Made by a program: the position numbers and the translations under genes. 5,490 bases of DNA from Anaerolineales bacterium (lineage in GTDB: Bacteria; Chloroflexota; Anaerolineae; Promineifilales; Promineifilaceae): assembly GCA_020432595.1 (NCBI GenBank), contig JAGQGA010000394.1:1-5490 (forward strand). Direction: 5' to 3'. How positions within the stretch are numbered: position 1 is the stretch's first letter; each line of letters opens with the position of its first letter. Shown one piece after another: positions 1 through 4,678 of the stretch. Below the pieces are notes generated by a model that worked only from the letters and a program-made list of their open reading frames with translations, searched no databases and was not told where the DNA came from.

Positions 1-59
1 CAAGCAGCCAAGATCACGGCTCCGACCAAAATAAACAGCAATAATGCGCTCTTTTTCAT
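1..59 (-). CDS. Peptide/oligo-substrate ABC transporter binding lipoprotein, N-terminus only (runs off the left edge)
   Basis: Only the first 19 codons are present. They read from the ATG at 59-57 to a cut Cys codon at the window edge and encode a lipoprotein signal peptide: positive start MKKS, a hydrophobic core, and a lipobox ending L-A-A followed by TG of the next codon (surely Cys). Apart from Phe-Ile/Phe-Ala and other conservative changes this matches the signal peptide of the complete binding protein at 2212-377, and the DNA is about 85% identical by eye. A GGAGG ribosome binding site lies at 69-65, five bases before the ATG. The function is inferred from that paralog: a membrane-anchored substrate-binding component of a family-5 ABC importer. 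The mature part is outside the window, so the substrate and even the integrity of the gene cannot be judged. Confidence 0.85.
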   Translation of the reverse strand, partial: MKKSALLLFILVGAVILAA

Positions 60-91
60 TATCTCCTCCAGAAGAAATTAAGAACAAATGT

Positions 92-136
92 TTAGGAAAT
101 TGTGCAGGCTACCTGAGTGCGTTTTGTGATAGGCAC
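92..136 (-). other. Candidate 14-codon leader ORF before the left binding-protein gene
   Basis: A GTG at 136-134 lies just after a purine-rich AGAGGAGG and opens a 14-codon frame ending in TAA at 94-92, 32 nt before the lipoprotein ATG. The paralogous leader has an aligned frame with the stop at the same offset (2246-2244), and several differences are synonymous (Ile, Thr, Ala, Ile, Ser codons). The spacing from SD to GTG is too short to be ideal, and the frame also stays open upstream. It may therefore be only conserved leader RNA. Confidence 0.25.
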
Positions 137-150
137 TTCCTCCTCTGTTG

Positions 151-180
151 AATATAAAGTTTTAAAGTTTACGTTTACAA
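151..180 (-). promoter_or_regulatory. Possible second promoter P2 of the left binding-protein gene
   Basis: TTGTAA (180-175) and TATATT (156-151) are 18 bp apart, 76 bp downstream of P1, and both hexamers are kept at the equivalent place in the paralog. The -35 matches only 4/6, so this may instead be conserved leader RNA. If used, it would give a leader of about 85 nt that lacks most of the hairpin at 206-171. Confidence 0.35.
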
Positions 181-206
181 AATGCACAGCAAAATTTTGC
201 AAACGT
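171..206 (-). promoter_or_regulatory. Leader hairpin, left copy (covaries with the hairpin at 2323-2360)
   Basis: In the minus-strand transcript the arm ACGUUUGCAAAA (206-195) pairs with UUUUGUAAACGU (182-171), giving 12 bp with one G-U wobble; a further U-A pair (194/183) is possible. The hairpin begins about 14 nt after the predicted P1 start. The paralogous leader has a 12-bp arm pair at the matching position with different outer bases that still pair, which argues for a selected RNA structure and not only a DNA binding site. Confidence 0.55.
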
Positions 207-226
207 TGAAAATTTAACGTGTTGGG

Positions 227-256
227 AATATACCACAACGCATTTTGTGTTGTCAA
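227..256 (-). promoter_or_regulatory. Promoter P1 of the left binding-protein gene (sigma-70 type)
   Basis: On the minus strand TTGACA (256-251) is followed after 18 bp by TATATT (232-227), matching the housekeeping consensus 6/6 and 5/6. The same pair with the same 18-bp spacer occurs before the paralog at 2408-2379. The expected start near 220 leaves a leader of about 160 nt before the ATG at 59. Confidence 0.75.
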
Positions 257-280
257 CTGAATGCTATAGACTTGATTACA

Positions 281-302
281 CCATTTTGACTCTGTTTTGA
301 CA
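281..302 (-). promoter_or_regulatory. Paired CAAAA boxes upstream of P1, left copy (possible operator)
   Basis: On the minus strand two boxes of the form GTCAAAA lie 11 bp apart, about 25 bp upstream of the TTGACA. Two GGCAAAA boxes occur with the same spacing and distance before the paralog (2454-2433). Direct half-sites one helical turn apart suit an activator or repressor, but no regulator can be named. Confidence 0.3.
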
Positions 303-316
303 CGCAAAAGACGCAT

Positions 317-353
317 AAAAAAAGCCTTGTGCAAGCAATTGCACAAGGCTTTT
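317..353 (-). terminator. Rho-independent terminator of the complete binding-protein gene
   Basis: A perfect 15-bp stem (arms 353-339 and 334-320) with a 4-nt loop at 338-335 is followed on the minus strand by a run of seven T (323-317), overlapping the stem foot. It starts 23 nt after the stop codon at 377. It should separate this gene from the downstream paralog, which has its own promoter. On the plus strand the trailing T run is shorter. Confidence 0.9.
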
Positions 354-376
354 CTGTCGTAATGATATATTAATGT

Positions 377-2212
377 TTAGCCACTGGATTCAGTCCAGTC
401 AGCAATATTCCACAGTTCAGCATCCCAGGGGTTTACACGACCACCGAGAATGCGGTTGGAGAAGCCACTGACGGAACCACGATAAGTCAATGGAATAAGG
501 ACGACATCTTGCACTAAAATGTCGTTGAGTTGCTTGACAATTTCCTGACGGGTTGCCGTATCGCCTTCCGCATTGAGCTGATCCAATAAGGCGTCATATT
601 CAGGGTTGCAATAACGTGTAACACCACCGGCAAACCAGTTGTTTTCAGCTCCATTGACGTTGGCGCAGGTGTAGTTGGCGAATAGTGAGGCAAAGTCCTG
701 GCCTGTAGCACCATTGGTGTACATTTCTACATCAGTATAAAACTTGGTAAAAGTGTCTGGGCTTGCTACATCACCACCAAAATAAACAGCCGCATCAATA
801 TTACGGAGTTCAGTTTCGACACCGATCTCAGCCCACCATTGTTTGATGAAGGCTTGATATCCTTGGCGAACGGCGTTGGTTGAAGTTTGGTACACAAATT
901 TCAACGGCAAGCCATCTTTTTCACGGATACCATCACCGTCGGTGTCAACAATGCCAGCTTCATCGAGTAAAGCGTTGGCACCTTCGATATCTTGGGGGCA
1001 AGGATCGTTGGCTGTGGAAACGTAGGCAGGTGGGCCAGGCAAGAAGTTGCAGGTGGGTTTAGCCAGCGTACCGTAACCAAAGGTGGTCAACACATTGCGG
1101 TCAATGGCCATGGACAATGCTTTGCGCACGTTAATATCGGAGAGAATGGGGTGCGGGTTATTGCCATCCAAATATTCGGAGCGATCATCCCCCAATGCTG
1201 GGTCAGGATTGGTGAAGTTGATCATGATGCGCTCTAGGTTGGTAGATAGGGCAGACTGGATTGTACCTTGCCCACTCAGTTCCATTTGTGCCAAAATTTC
1301 AGGAGCTACCTGGAGGTTCCAGGAGTAATCGGCTTCACCCGTTTCTAAGACGGCACGAGCGGCTGCTTCGGCATCACCACCACCCTTGATGAAAACGCTA
1401 GCGAAGTAGGGTTTGTTGGGGTCGCGGTAGTTAGGGTTGGCATCATATAGCACCGAGTCGTTGGGCAGGAATTCATTTACGACATAAGGGCCGGTGCCGA
1501 TTGGCTGAAAGGATTGTTCCGTACAACCAATGGCCGCAGCACCCACACAGTCTGCCCACTGAGCCGCCTGAATAATGGGAGAGTTAAAGCCGACAAATGG
1601 CTTATAGGGAAAGGGAGTTGGAGCTGAGAAGTTAACCTGAATGGTCAAATCATCGATAGCGTCGATGCTAGCGATTTCGCTAAAGAGATCTGCACTGGCG
1701 CAACCCGTGTCTGGATCATTGCAAAATTCATATGTAAAGATAACATCGGCACTGGTGACGGGGGTGCCATCTGACCAGAGCAATCCCTCTCTGAGTTTCC
1801 AGGTAATGGACATGAGATCGGCAGCAAAGCCACCATTTTCGAGGGTGGGAACTTCTTCAGCCAAGAGGGGGAACATTTCACCCTGCGGGTTGTAACGAGC
1901 TAATGGCTCGATAACGATGGCTGAGGTTTCTAGCTCTTTGCCGCCACCAGAGAGGTAGGGCATGAGGTTTGAGGGGGCTTGCCAGAAGAACAAGGTAAGT
2001 TGGTCACCTTGCCCACGCAGTGTTTCTACAACGGTTTCGGTAACGGTTTCAGTGACGGTTTCGGTTTCGGTGACAACGCGGGTGACTTCGACTTGCTCCG
2101 TCTCGGTGACGGTTTCAGTGACAACACGGGTGACTTCAACAGTTTGGGGCTGACAAGCAGCCAAGATTATGGCTCCCACTAAGGCGAACAGCAGTAATGC
2201 GCTCTTTTTCAT
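377..2212 (-). CDS. Family-5 ABC transporter substrate-binding lipoprotein (peptide/oligopeptide type)
   Basis: This is the extracytoplasmic receptor of a peptide-type ABC importer (SBP_bac_5 family), anchored by an N-terminal lipid. It has 611 residues counted from the ATG at 2212. That start is chosen because GGAGG (2222-2218) sits five bases before it, whereas the in-frame TTG at 2224 lies inside that site. Residues 1-20 are a lipoprotein signal ending L-A-A-C20. Residues 24-64 are a repetitive Val/Thr/Glu linker. The family signature W-K-L-R-E-G then W-S-D-G-T-P and A-D-V is at 138-157, followed by P-I-G-T-G-P-Y and, near 361-372, R-K-A-L-S-M-A-I-D-R. An Asp-rich calcium-loop-like segment D-T-D-G-D-G lies at 423-428. 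Length fits the family. No permease or ATPase genes are in the window, so the transporter partner and ligand are unknown; peptides are the family default, but nickel or sugars are possible. It has its own promoter region and terminator. Confidence 0.93.
   Translation of the reverse strand: MKKSALLLFALVGAIILAACQPQTVEVTRVVTETVTETEQVEVTRVVTETETVTETVTETVVETLRGQGDQLTLFFWQAPSNLMPYLSGGGKELETSAIVIEPLARYNPQGEMFPLLAEEVPTLENGGFAADLMSITWKLREGLLWSDGTPVTSADVIFTYEFCNDPDTGCASADLFSEIASIDAIDDLTIQVNFSAPTPFPYKPFVGFNSPIIQAAQWADCVGAAAIGCTEQSFQPIGTGPYVVNEFLPNDSVLYDANPNYRDPNKPYFASVFIKGGGDAEAAARAVLETGEADYSWNLQVAPEILAQMELSGQGTIQSALSTNLERIMINFTNPDPALGDDRSEYLDGNNPHPILSDINVRKALSMAIDRNVLTTFGYGTLAKPTCNFLPGPPAYVSTANDPCPQDIEGANALLDEAGIVDTDGDGIREKDGLPLKFVYQTSTNAVRQGYQAFIKQWWAEIGVETELRNIDAAVYFGGDVASPDTFTKFYTDVEMYTNGATGQDFASLFANYTCANVNGAENNWFAGGVTRYCNPEYDALLDQLNAEGDTATRQEIVKQLNDILVQDVVLIPLTYRGSVSGFSNRILGGRVNPWDAELWNIADWTESSG
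2021..2143 (-). repeat. Val/Thr/Glu repeat linker inside the binding protein
   Basis: The DNA iterates short units such as ACGGTTTCGGT and encodes residues 24-64, with V-E-V-T-R-V-V-T-E-T at 25-34 and again at 41-50, joined by T-E-T/V-T-E-T steps. It follows the lipidated Cys directly, so it probably tethers the binding domain away from the membrane. Such tracts can change length by slippage. Confidence 0.8.
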
Positions 2213-2243
2213 TATCTCCTCCAAAGAAATTTAAGAACTATCA

Positions 2244-2291
2244 TTAAGATATTGGGTCAGCTACTTTTTTGCCTTGAGTAATAGACAGCAC
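2244..2291 (-). other. Candidate 15-codon leader ORF before the complete binding-protein gene
   Basis: GTG at 2291-2289 overlaps the end of AGAGGAGG and opens 15 codons to TAA at 2246-2244, 31 nt before the lipoprotein ATG. Aligned without gaps to the left copy, the last 12 codons keep Ile-Thr, Val-Ala and Ile-Ser before the stop. The initiation codons are offset by one codon between copies, which weakens the case. Confidence 0.25.
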
Positions 2292-2302
2292 CTCCTCTGT
2301 TG

Positions 2303-2332
2303 AATATATGTTTTTAAAACTTGGACTTACAA
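2303..2332 (-). promoter_or_regulatory. Possible second promoter P2 of the complete binding-protein gene
   Basis: TTGTAA (2332-2327) and TATATT (2308-2303) are 18 bp apart, exactly as in the left paralog. The TATATT is part of an 18-nt block (2308-2291, TATATTCAACAGAGGAGG) identical to 156-139. The block could be a -10 plus start region or a conserved leader element with an SD-like purine run. Confidence 0.35.
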
Positions 2333-2360
2333 AAACAAGAGACAGAGCTTTTGTATGTCC
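2323..2360 (-). promoter_or_regulatory. Leader hairpin, right copy
   Basis: In the minus-strand RNA GGACAUACAAAA (2360-2349) pairs with UUUUGUAAGUCC (2334-2323), 11 of 12 positions with one A-A mismatch and a 14-nt loop. Compared with 206-171, the first four pairs are all changed on both sides (A-U to G-C, C-G to G-C, G-C to A-U, U-A to C-G). The inner C-G and A-U pairs are identical. It starts about 12 nt after the predicted P1 start. Confidence 0.55.
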
Positions 2361-2378
2361 CCAGGAAGAATAGGAAAA

Positions 2379-2408
2379 AATATACCACAGGGTATTTTAT
2401 ATTGTCAA
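2379..2408 (-). promoter_or_regulatory. Promoter P1 of the complete binding-protein gene (sigma-70 type)
   Basis: TTGACA (2408-2403), 18 bp, TATATT (2384-2379) on the minus strand. Start expected near 2372, giving a leader of about 160 nt to the ATG at 2212. It lies between the regulator stop codon and this gene, so the transporter gene can be transcribed apart from the two-component operon. Paired GGCAAAA boxes 11 bp apart lie upstream at 2454-2433. Confidence 0.75.
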
Positions 2409-2464
2409 CTTAACGAAATGGTTTGGCGCACCCTGTTTTGCCCCTATTTTGCCACAATTGGCGT

Positions 2465-3127
2465 TTATGACAGCAAGCCTAGCTCGTGGGCCTTGAGGGC
2501 TGCCTGGGTGCGGTCGCGGACACCGAGCTTGCCGAGGATGTTGGTGAGGTGGTTTTTAACGGTGCCTTCGGCGATGTAGAGTTGGGCGGCGATTTCTTTG
2601 TTGCTGGCTCCGGTGGCGACGAGGTGGAGGATTTCCAGCTCGCGGTCGGAGAGGGGTTCGGTGAGTTCGGTCGGCTTGGGGGAGTGGGTGGTTTGGGCTT
2701 CCGTGAGGCGGCTGAGTTCGGCAACGACTTTGGTGGCGATGGAGGGCTGGAGGAAGGATTCGCCGCGTGCGGCGGCGCGAATGGCTTCGACGAGTTTTTG
2801 GGAGGAGACATCTTTGAGAAGGTAGCCAATGGCTCCGGCGCGGAGACCATCGAAGATGGTGTCATCGTCGTCAAAGGTGGTGAGGACGATGATTTGGCTG
2901 GCAGGGTAGGTTTGTTTGATGCGACGAGTGGCGGCCACGCCATCGAGGATAGGCATACGAAGATCCATGAGGATAACATCGGGGTGGTGATGGAAAACGG
3001 CCGTTATTGCCTCCTCCCCATTCCCCGCCTCTGCCACCACCTCCAAATCATCCCAAACGGAGAGGAGCGTTCGCAAACCCTCGCGGAAGAGGGCTTGATC
3101 GTCTACCAGTAAGATGCGTATCGTCAT
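2465..3127 (-). CDS. NarL/FixJ-family response regulator with LuxR-type DNA-binding domain
   Basis: This 220-residue cytoplasmic transcription factor should be phosphorylated by the kinase encoded just upstream. The receiver domain (3-120) has the acidic pair D9-D10, phospho-acceptor D55 in I-L-M-D-L-R-M-P, T83 and K105 in G-Y-L-L-K-D, so all catalytic positions are present. A linker (about 138-157) leads to the LuxR-type helix-turn-helix (159-219) with L-S-D-R-E-L-E-I-L, N-K-E-I-A and the recognition part G-T-V-K-N-H. Length is normal for the family. The ATG at 3127 gives the natural M-T-I-R-I-L-L-V-D-D start, although no good ribosome binding site precedes it. The kinase stop lies 83 bp upstream, and that gap is filled by a heptamer foldback repeat. 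No convincing terminator follows, so read-through into the binding-protein gene is possible. Codons 42-44 carry the AACGGCCGTT palindrome. Target genes are unknown. Confidence 0.95.
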   Translation of the reverse strand: MTIRILLVDDQALFREGLRTLLSVWDDLEVVAEAGNGEEAITAVFHHHPDVILMDLRMPILDGVAATRRIKQTYPASQIIVLTTFDDDDTIFDGLRAGAIGYLLKDVSSQKLVEAIRAAARGESFLQPSIATKVVAELSRLTEAQTTHSPKPTELTEPLSDRELEILHLVATGASNKEIAAQLYIAEGTVKNHLTNILGKLGVRDRTQAALKAHELGLLS

Positions 3128-3138
3128 GTTTTGGGAGC

Positions 3139-3207
3139 AGTAATCAGTAACCAGTAATCGGTAATCAGTGGTTCAGACCGATTACCGATTACTGATGACC
3201 GATTACT
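3139..3207. repeat. Heptamer tandem arrays in inverted orientation, between kinase and regulator
   Basis: The spacer reads as four 7-bp units AGTAATC, AGTAACC, AGTAATC, GGTAATC (3139-3166), a 13-bp centre (3167-3179), then four units in inverse sense GATTACC, GATTACT, GATGACC, GATTACT (3180-3207). Units 1, 3 and 4 pair perfectly with units 8, 6 and 5, giving a 28-bp foldback with three mismatches. It begins three bases after the kinase stop and ends 11 bases before the regulator ATG. It could act as an mRNA-stabilising or attenuating hairpin, or be a mobile repeat of the kind known as short tandemly repeated repetitive sequences in cyanobacteria. Confidence 0.85.
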
Positions 3208-3210
3208 GGA

Positions 3211-4398
3211 CTAGCCAGGCAGCGTGATTACCAACTTAAACCCATTGCCCGGTGTGGTTTCTGTTTCCAGCCGGCCGCCAAGCAGGTGGACACGTTCGCG
3301 CAGGCCAAGCAGACCGAATCCGTTGGTGGGGGAAACGGCCGTTCCTACCCCATTGTCCTTAATTTGTAGCTGCACTTGGTCGGCAGCGCGATAATCCAGC
3401 GTAAGGTCAACCCGCGAGGCGCGAGCATGTTTGCGAATGTTGGTCAGCCCTTCCTGCACGACGCGGTAAAGCGTCAGGTCGAGCTTGGCATCCAGCGGGC
3501 GCGGCTGCCCGGCGATGTCAAACTGGGTGACAATGCCGCTGCTTCCGGTTTCGGTTAGCAGGTCGGCCAAGGCAACGGACAGTGACTTTTGGCCGAGGGG
3601 AGAGTCGCGCAGGGCGGAAACGGATTGACGAACGGCCGTTAATCCCTCCTCCGTCAACTTTTGCGCCTTTTGCAGCACATCCTGCGCCTTCTCCGGCTGC
3701 TGATCCATCACCGCCTGCGCCGCTTTGATCTGCATGTTGACCACCGTCAGATAATGCCCCAGCGTATCGTGGATTTCCCGTGCAATCCGATTGCGTTCCT
3801 TGGTCGTTGCCAGCTCCTCAGCCTGCGCCGCATACGCCGCCAACTGGTGATTGGCCGCTTCCAGATCGGTGGCTAACTGTTCCGCTTTGTGCCTTTGTTC
3901 GTCGGCCGAAAGAACAAGCTGCACAAAGATGATGACAAAGATTAACGCTGGCAGGAAATAAAGCGGCAGCAGCAGCGAATCTACCCAACTTCCTCCGTTG
4001 AGTATGTGTGACAGCGGAATGATGCACAAAATCGCCGCACAGTAGACCCATCGCCGCCAGCCGGTTAAATGTTCCATTGCCATGCCCACCAAGGGCATGG
4101 TAATGATCCAGATGGTGAAGTTTTGGCTGAGCAAATATTGGATGGTAAACCCCAGCAGCCAGAGAAAGATTAACAGCAACGGCTTGCCCAGGCGGTTGAA
4201 AAAGCTGGGAGCAGCCAGCAGGGTCGCAAGATAGACAAGTGCCAGCCCAAGTGCCAGCCATCGTTTGGACACCGACGGGGCATTGCTGTCTTGAAGCCAG
4301 CCAATGTAGGCGACAAAAAGCGGCAGCACAACGATGCTAACGGTGGCAATGAGTGTCCGGTTTTCGATAGGGAGCTTAGGCCAGCTTAATCTGCTCAT
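3211..4398 (-). CDS. Membrane-bound sensor histidine kinase, HisKA_3 (NarX/DesK/LiaS-like) type
   Basis: This 395-residue kinase is probably the sensor for the regulator encoded next. About six membrane segments fill residues 15-163 (roughly 15-35, 47-63, 73-91, 95-112, 117-134, 141-163) with very short loops, so there is no large extracellular sensor domain. This is typical of DesK-like kinases that sense membrane or envelope state. A coiled coil (about 166-200) leads to the phospho-acceptor H210 in R-I-A-R-E-I-H-D-T-L-G-H. The HATPase domain (about 303-395) has E316, N320 and H324 in Q-E-G-L-T-N-I-R-K-H-A, then D348-N-G-V-G and G360-F-G-L-L-G-L-R-E-R. All catalytic motifs look intact. The ATG at 4398 is forced by an in-frame TAA nine bases upstream; no strong ribosome binding site is seen. 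Codons 353-355 and another T-A-V site carry the AACGGCCGTT palindrome. The signal is unknown. Confidence 0.94.
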   Translation of the reverse strand: MSRLSWPKLPIENRTLIATVSIVVLPLFVAYIGWLQDSNAPSVSKRWLALGLALVYLATLLAAPSFFNRLGKPLLLIFLWLLGFTIQYLLSQNFTIWIITMPLVGMAMEHLTGWRRWVYCAAILCIIPLSHILNGGSWVDSLLLPLYFLPALIFVIIFVQLVLSADEQRHKAEQLATDLEAANHQLAAYAAQAEELATTKERNRIAREIHDTLGHYLTVVNMQIKAAQAVMDQQPEKAQDVLQKAQKLTEEGLTAVRQSVSALRDSPLGQKSLSVALADLLTETGSSGIVTQFDIAGQPRPLDAKLDLTLYRVVQEGLTNIRKHARASRVDLTLDYRAADQVQLQIKDNGVGTAVSPTNGFGLLGLRERVHLLGGRLETETTPGNGFKLVITLPG

Positions 4399-4550
4399 AC
4401 GCTTGCATTACAGTTCTGTCGCTGATGTGGGGTGAATGTTGAATGTAGCTTCATTTTTGGGTTTCAGCGCGTTTGGGCAATTGTAACAGATTTGTAAGAA
4501 TGTCATAAGCTGGCAGTAAGAACGGCCGTTTATCCTGCCCAGAGATAGGA

Positions 4551-4580
4551 CGCGGACGAACACAGACGAACGCGGACAAA
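4551..4580. repeat. Three tandem decamers, consensus CRCRGACRAA
   Basis: The units CGCGGACGAA, CACAGACGAA and CGCGGACAAA follow one another without gaps. They lie upstream of the spondin-domain gene, outside any credible reading frame. Role unknown; possible iterated binding site or remnant of a dispersed repeat. Confidence 0.75.
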
Positions 4581-4591
4581 GACATTCAACC

Positions 4592-4601
4592 AAGGAGGTG
4601 A
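4592..4601 (+). promoter_or_regulatory. Orphan perfect Shine-Dalgarno sequence
   Basis: AAGGAGGTGA is fully complementary to the usual 16S rRNA 3' end, yet no start codon follows at 5-10 nt and the nearest real gene starts 77 nt later with its own site. It may be a ribosome standby site, a leftover of a lost gene, or chance. Confidence 0.4.
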
Positions 4602-4678
4602 GGCCAACCTATTTTTGCTGTTTGTTGAGACGTGACCACCCTTTATCCAAAACCATTTGTTATTGAAGGAAAGAACCG

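Larger units (their letters stand above)
4399..4678. other. Divergent intergenic region between kinase and spondin-domain gene
   Basis: No convincing gene lies here. It must hold promoters for both flanking genes, but neither is clear. On the plus strand TTGTAA (4481-4486) with CATAAG 17 bp later is a weak candidate. A second TTGTAA begins 11 bp after the first (4492-4497), making a direct repeat. Further right lie the palindrome copy at 4521-4530, the decamer array and the orphan Shine-Dalgarno sequence. Confidence 0.5.

Noticed and set aside
189..200. Perfect palindrome GCAAAATTTTGC in the left leader
   Set aside because: It is not present at the matching position in the paralogous leader and partly overlaps the better supported hairpin arm, so it is probably incidental.
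1962..2182. Plus-strand open frames across the Val/Thr/Glu linker
   Set aside because: The low-complexity Val/Ser/Thr and Gly/Asp/Phe products simply mirror the linker repeat on the other strand.
2450..2462. Small GCCA/TGGC stem just after the regulator stop codon as a terminator
   Set aside because: Only four base pairs and no T run follow on the minus strand.
2486..3112. Long plus-strand open frame (208 codons) opposite the response regulator
   Set aside because: It is fully antisense to a gene with every receiver and helix-turn-helix motif in place, and its Gly/Glu/Val-rich product looks like a complement-frame artefact.
3139..3207. CRISPR array
   Set aside because: The units are 7 bp, contiguous and without spacers.
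3818..4261. 147-codon minus-strand frame inside the kinase gene
   Set aside because: It overlaps the membrane and coiled-coil part of the intact kinase in another frame and has no recognisable features.
4408..4593. 61-codon minus-strand frame upstream of the kinase
   Set aside because: It starts at a TTG with no ribosome site, translates the decamer repeat and palindrome, and shows no family resemblance.
4598..4666. 22-codon frame starting at GTG within the orphan Shine-Dalgarno and ending at the next ribosome site
   Set aside because: The GTG is part of the Shine-Dalgarno itself, so initiation there is implausible.
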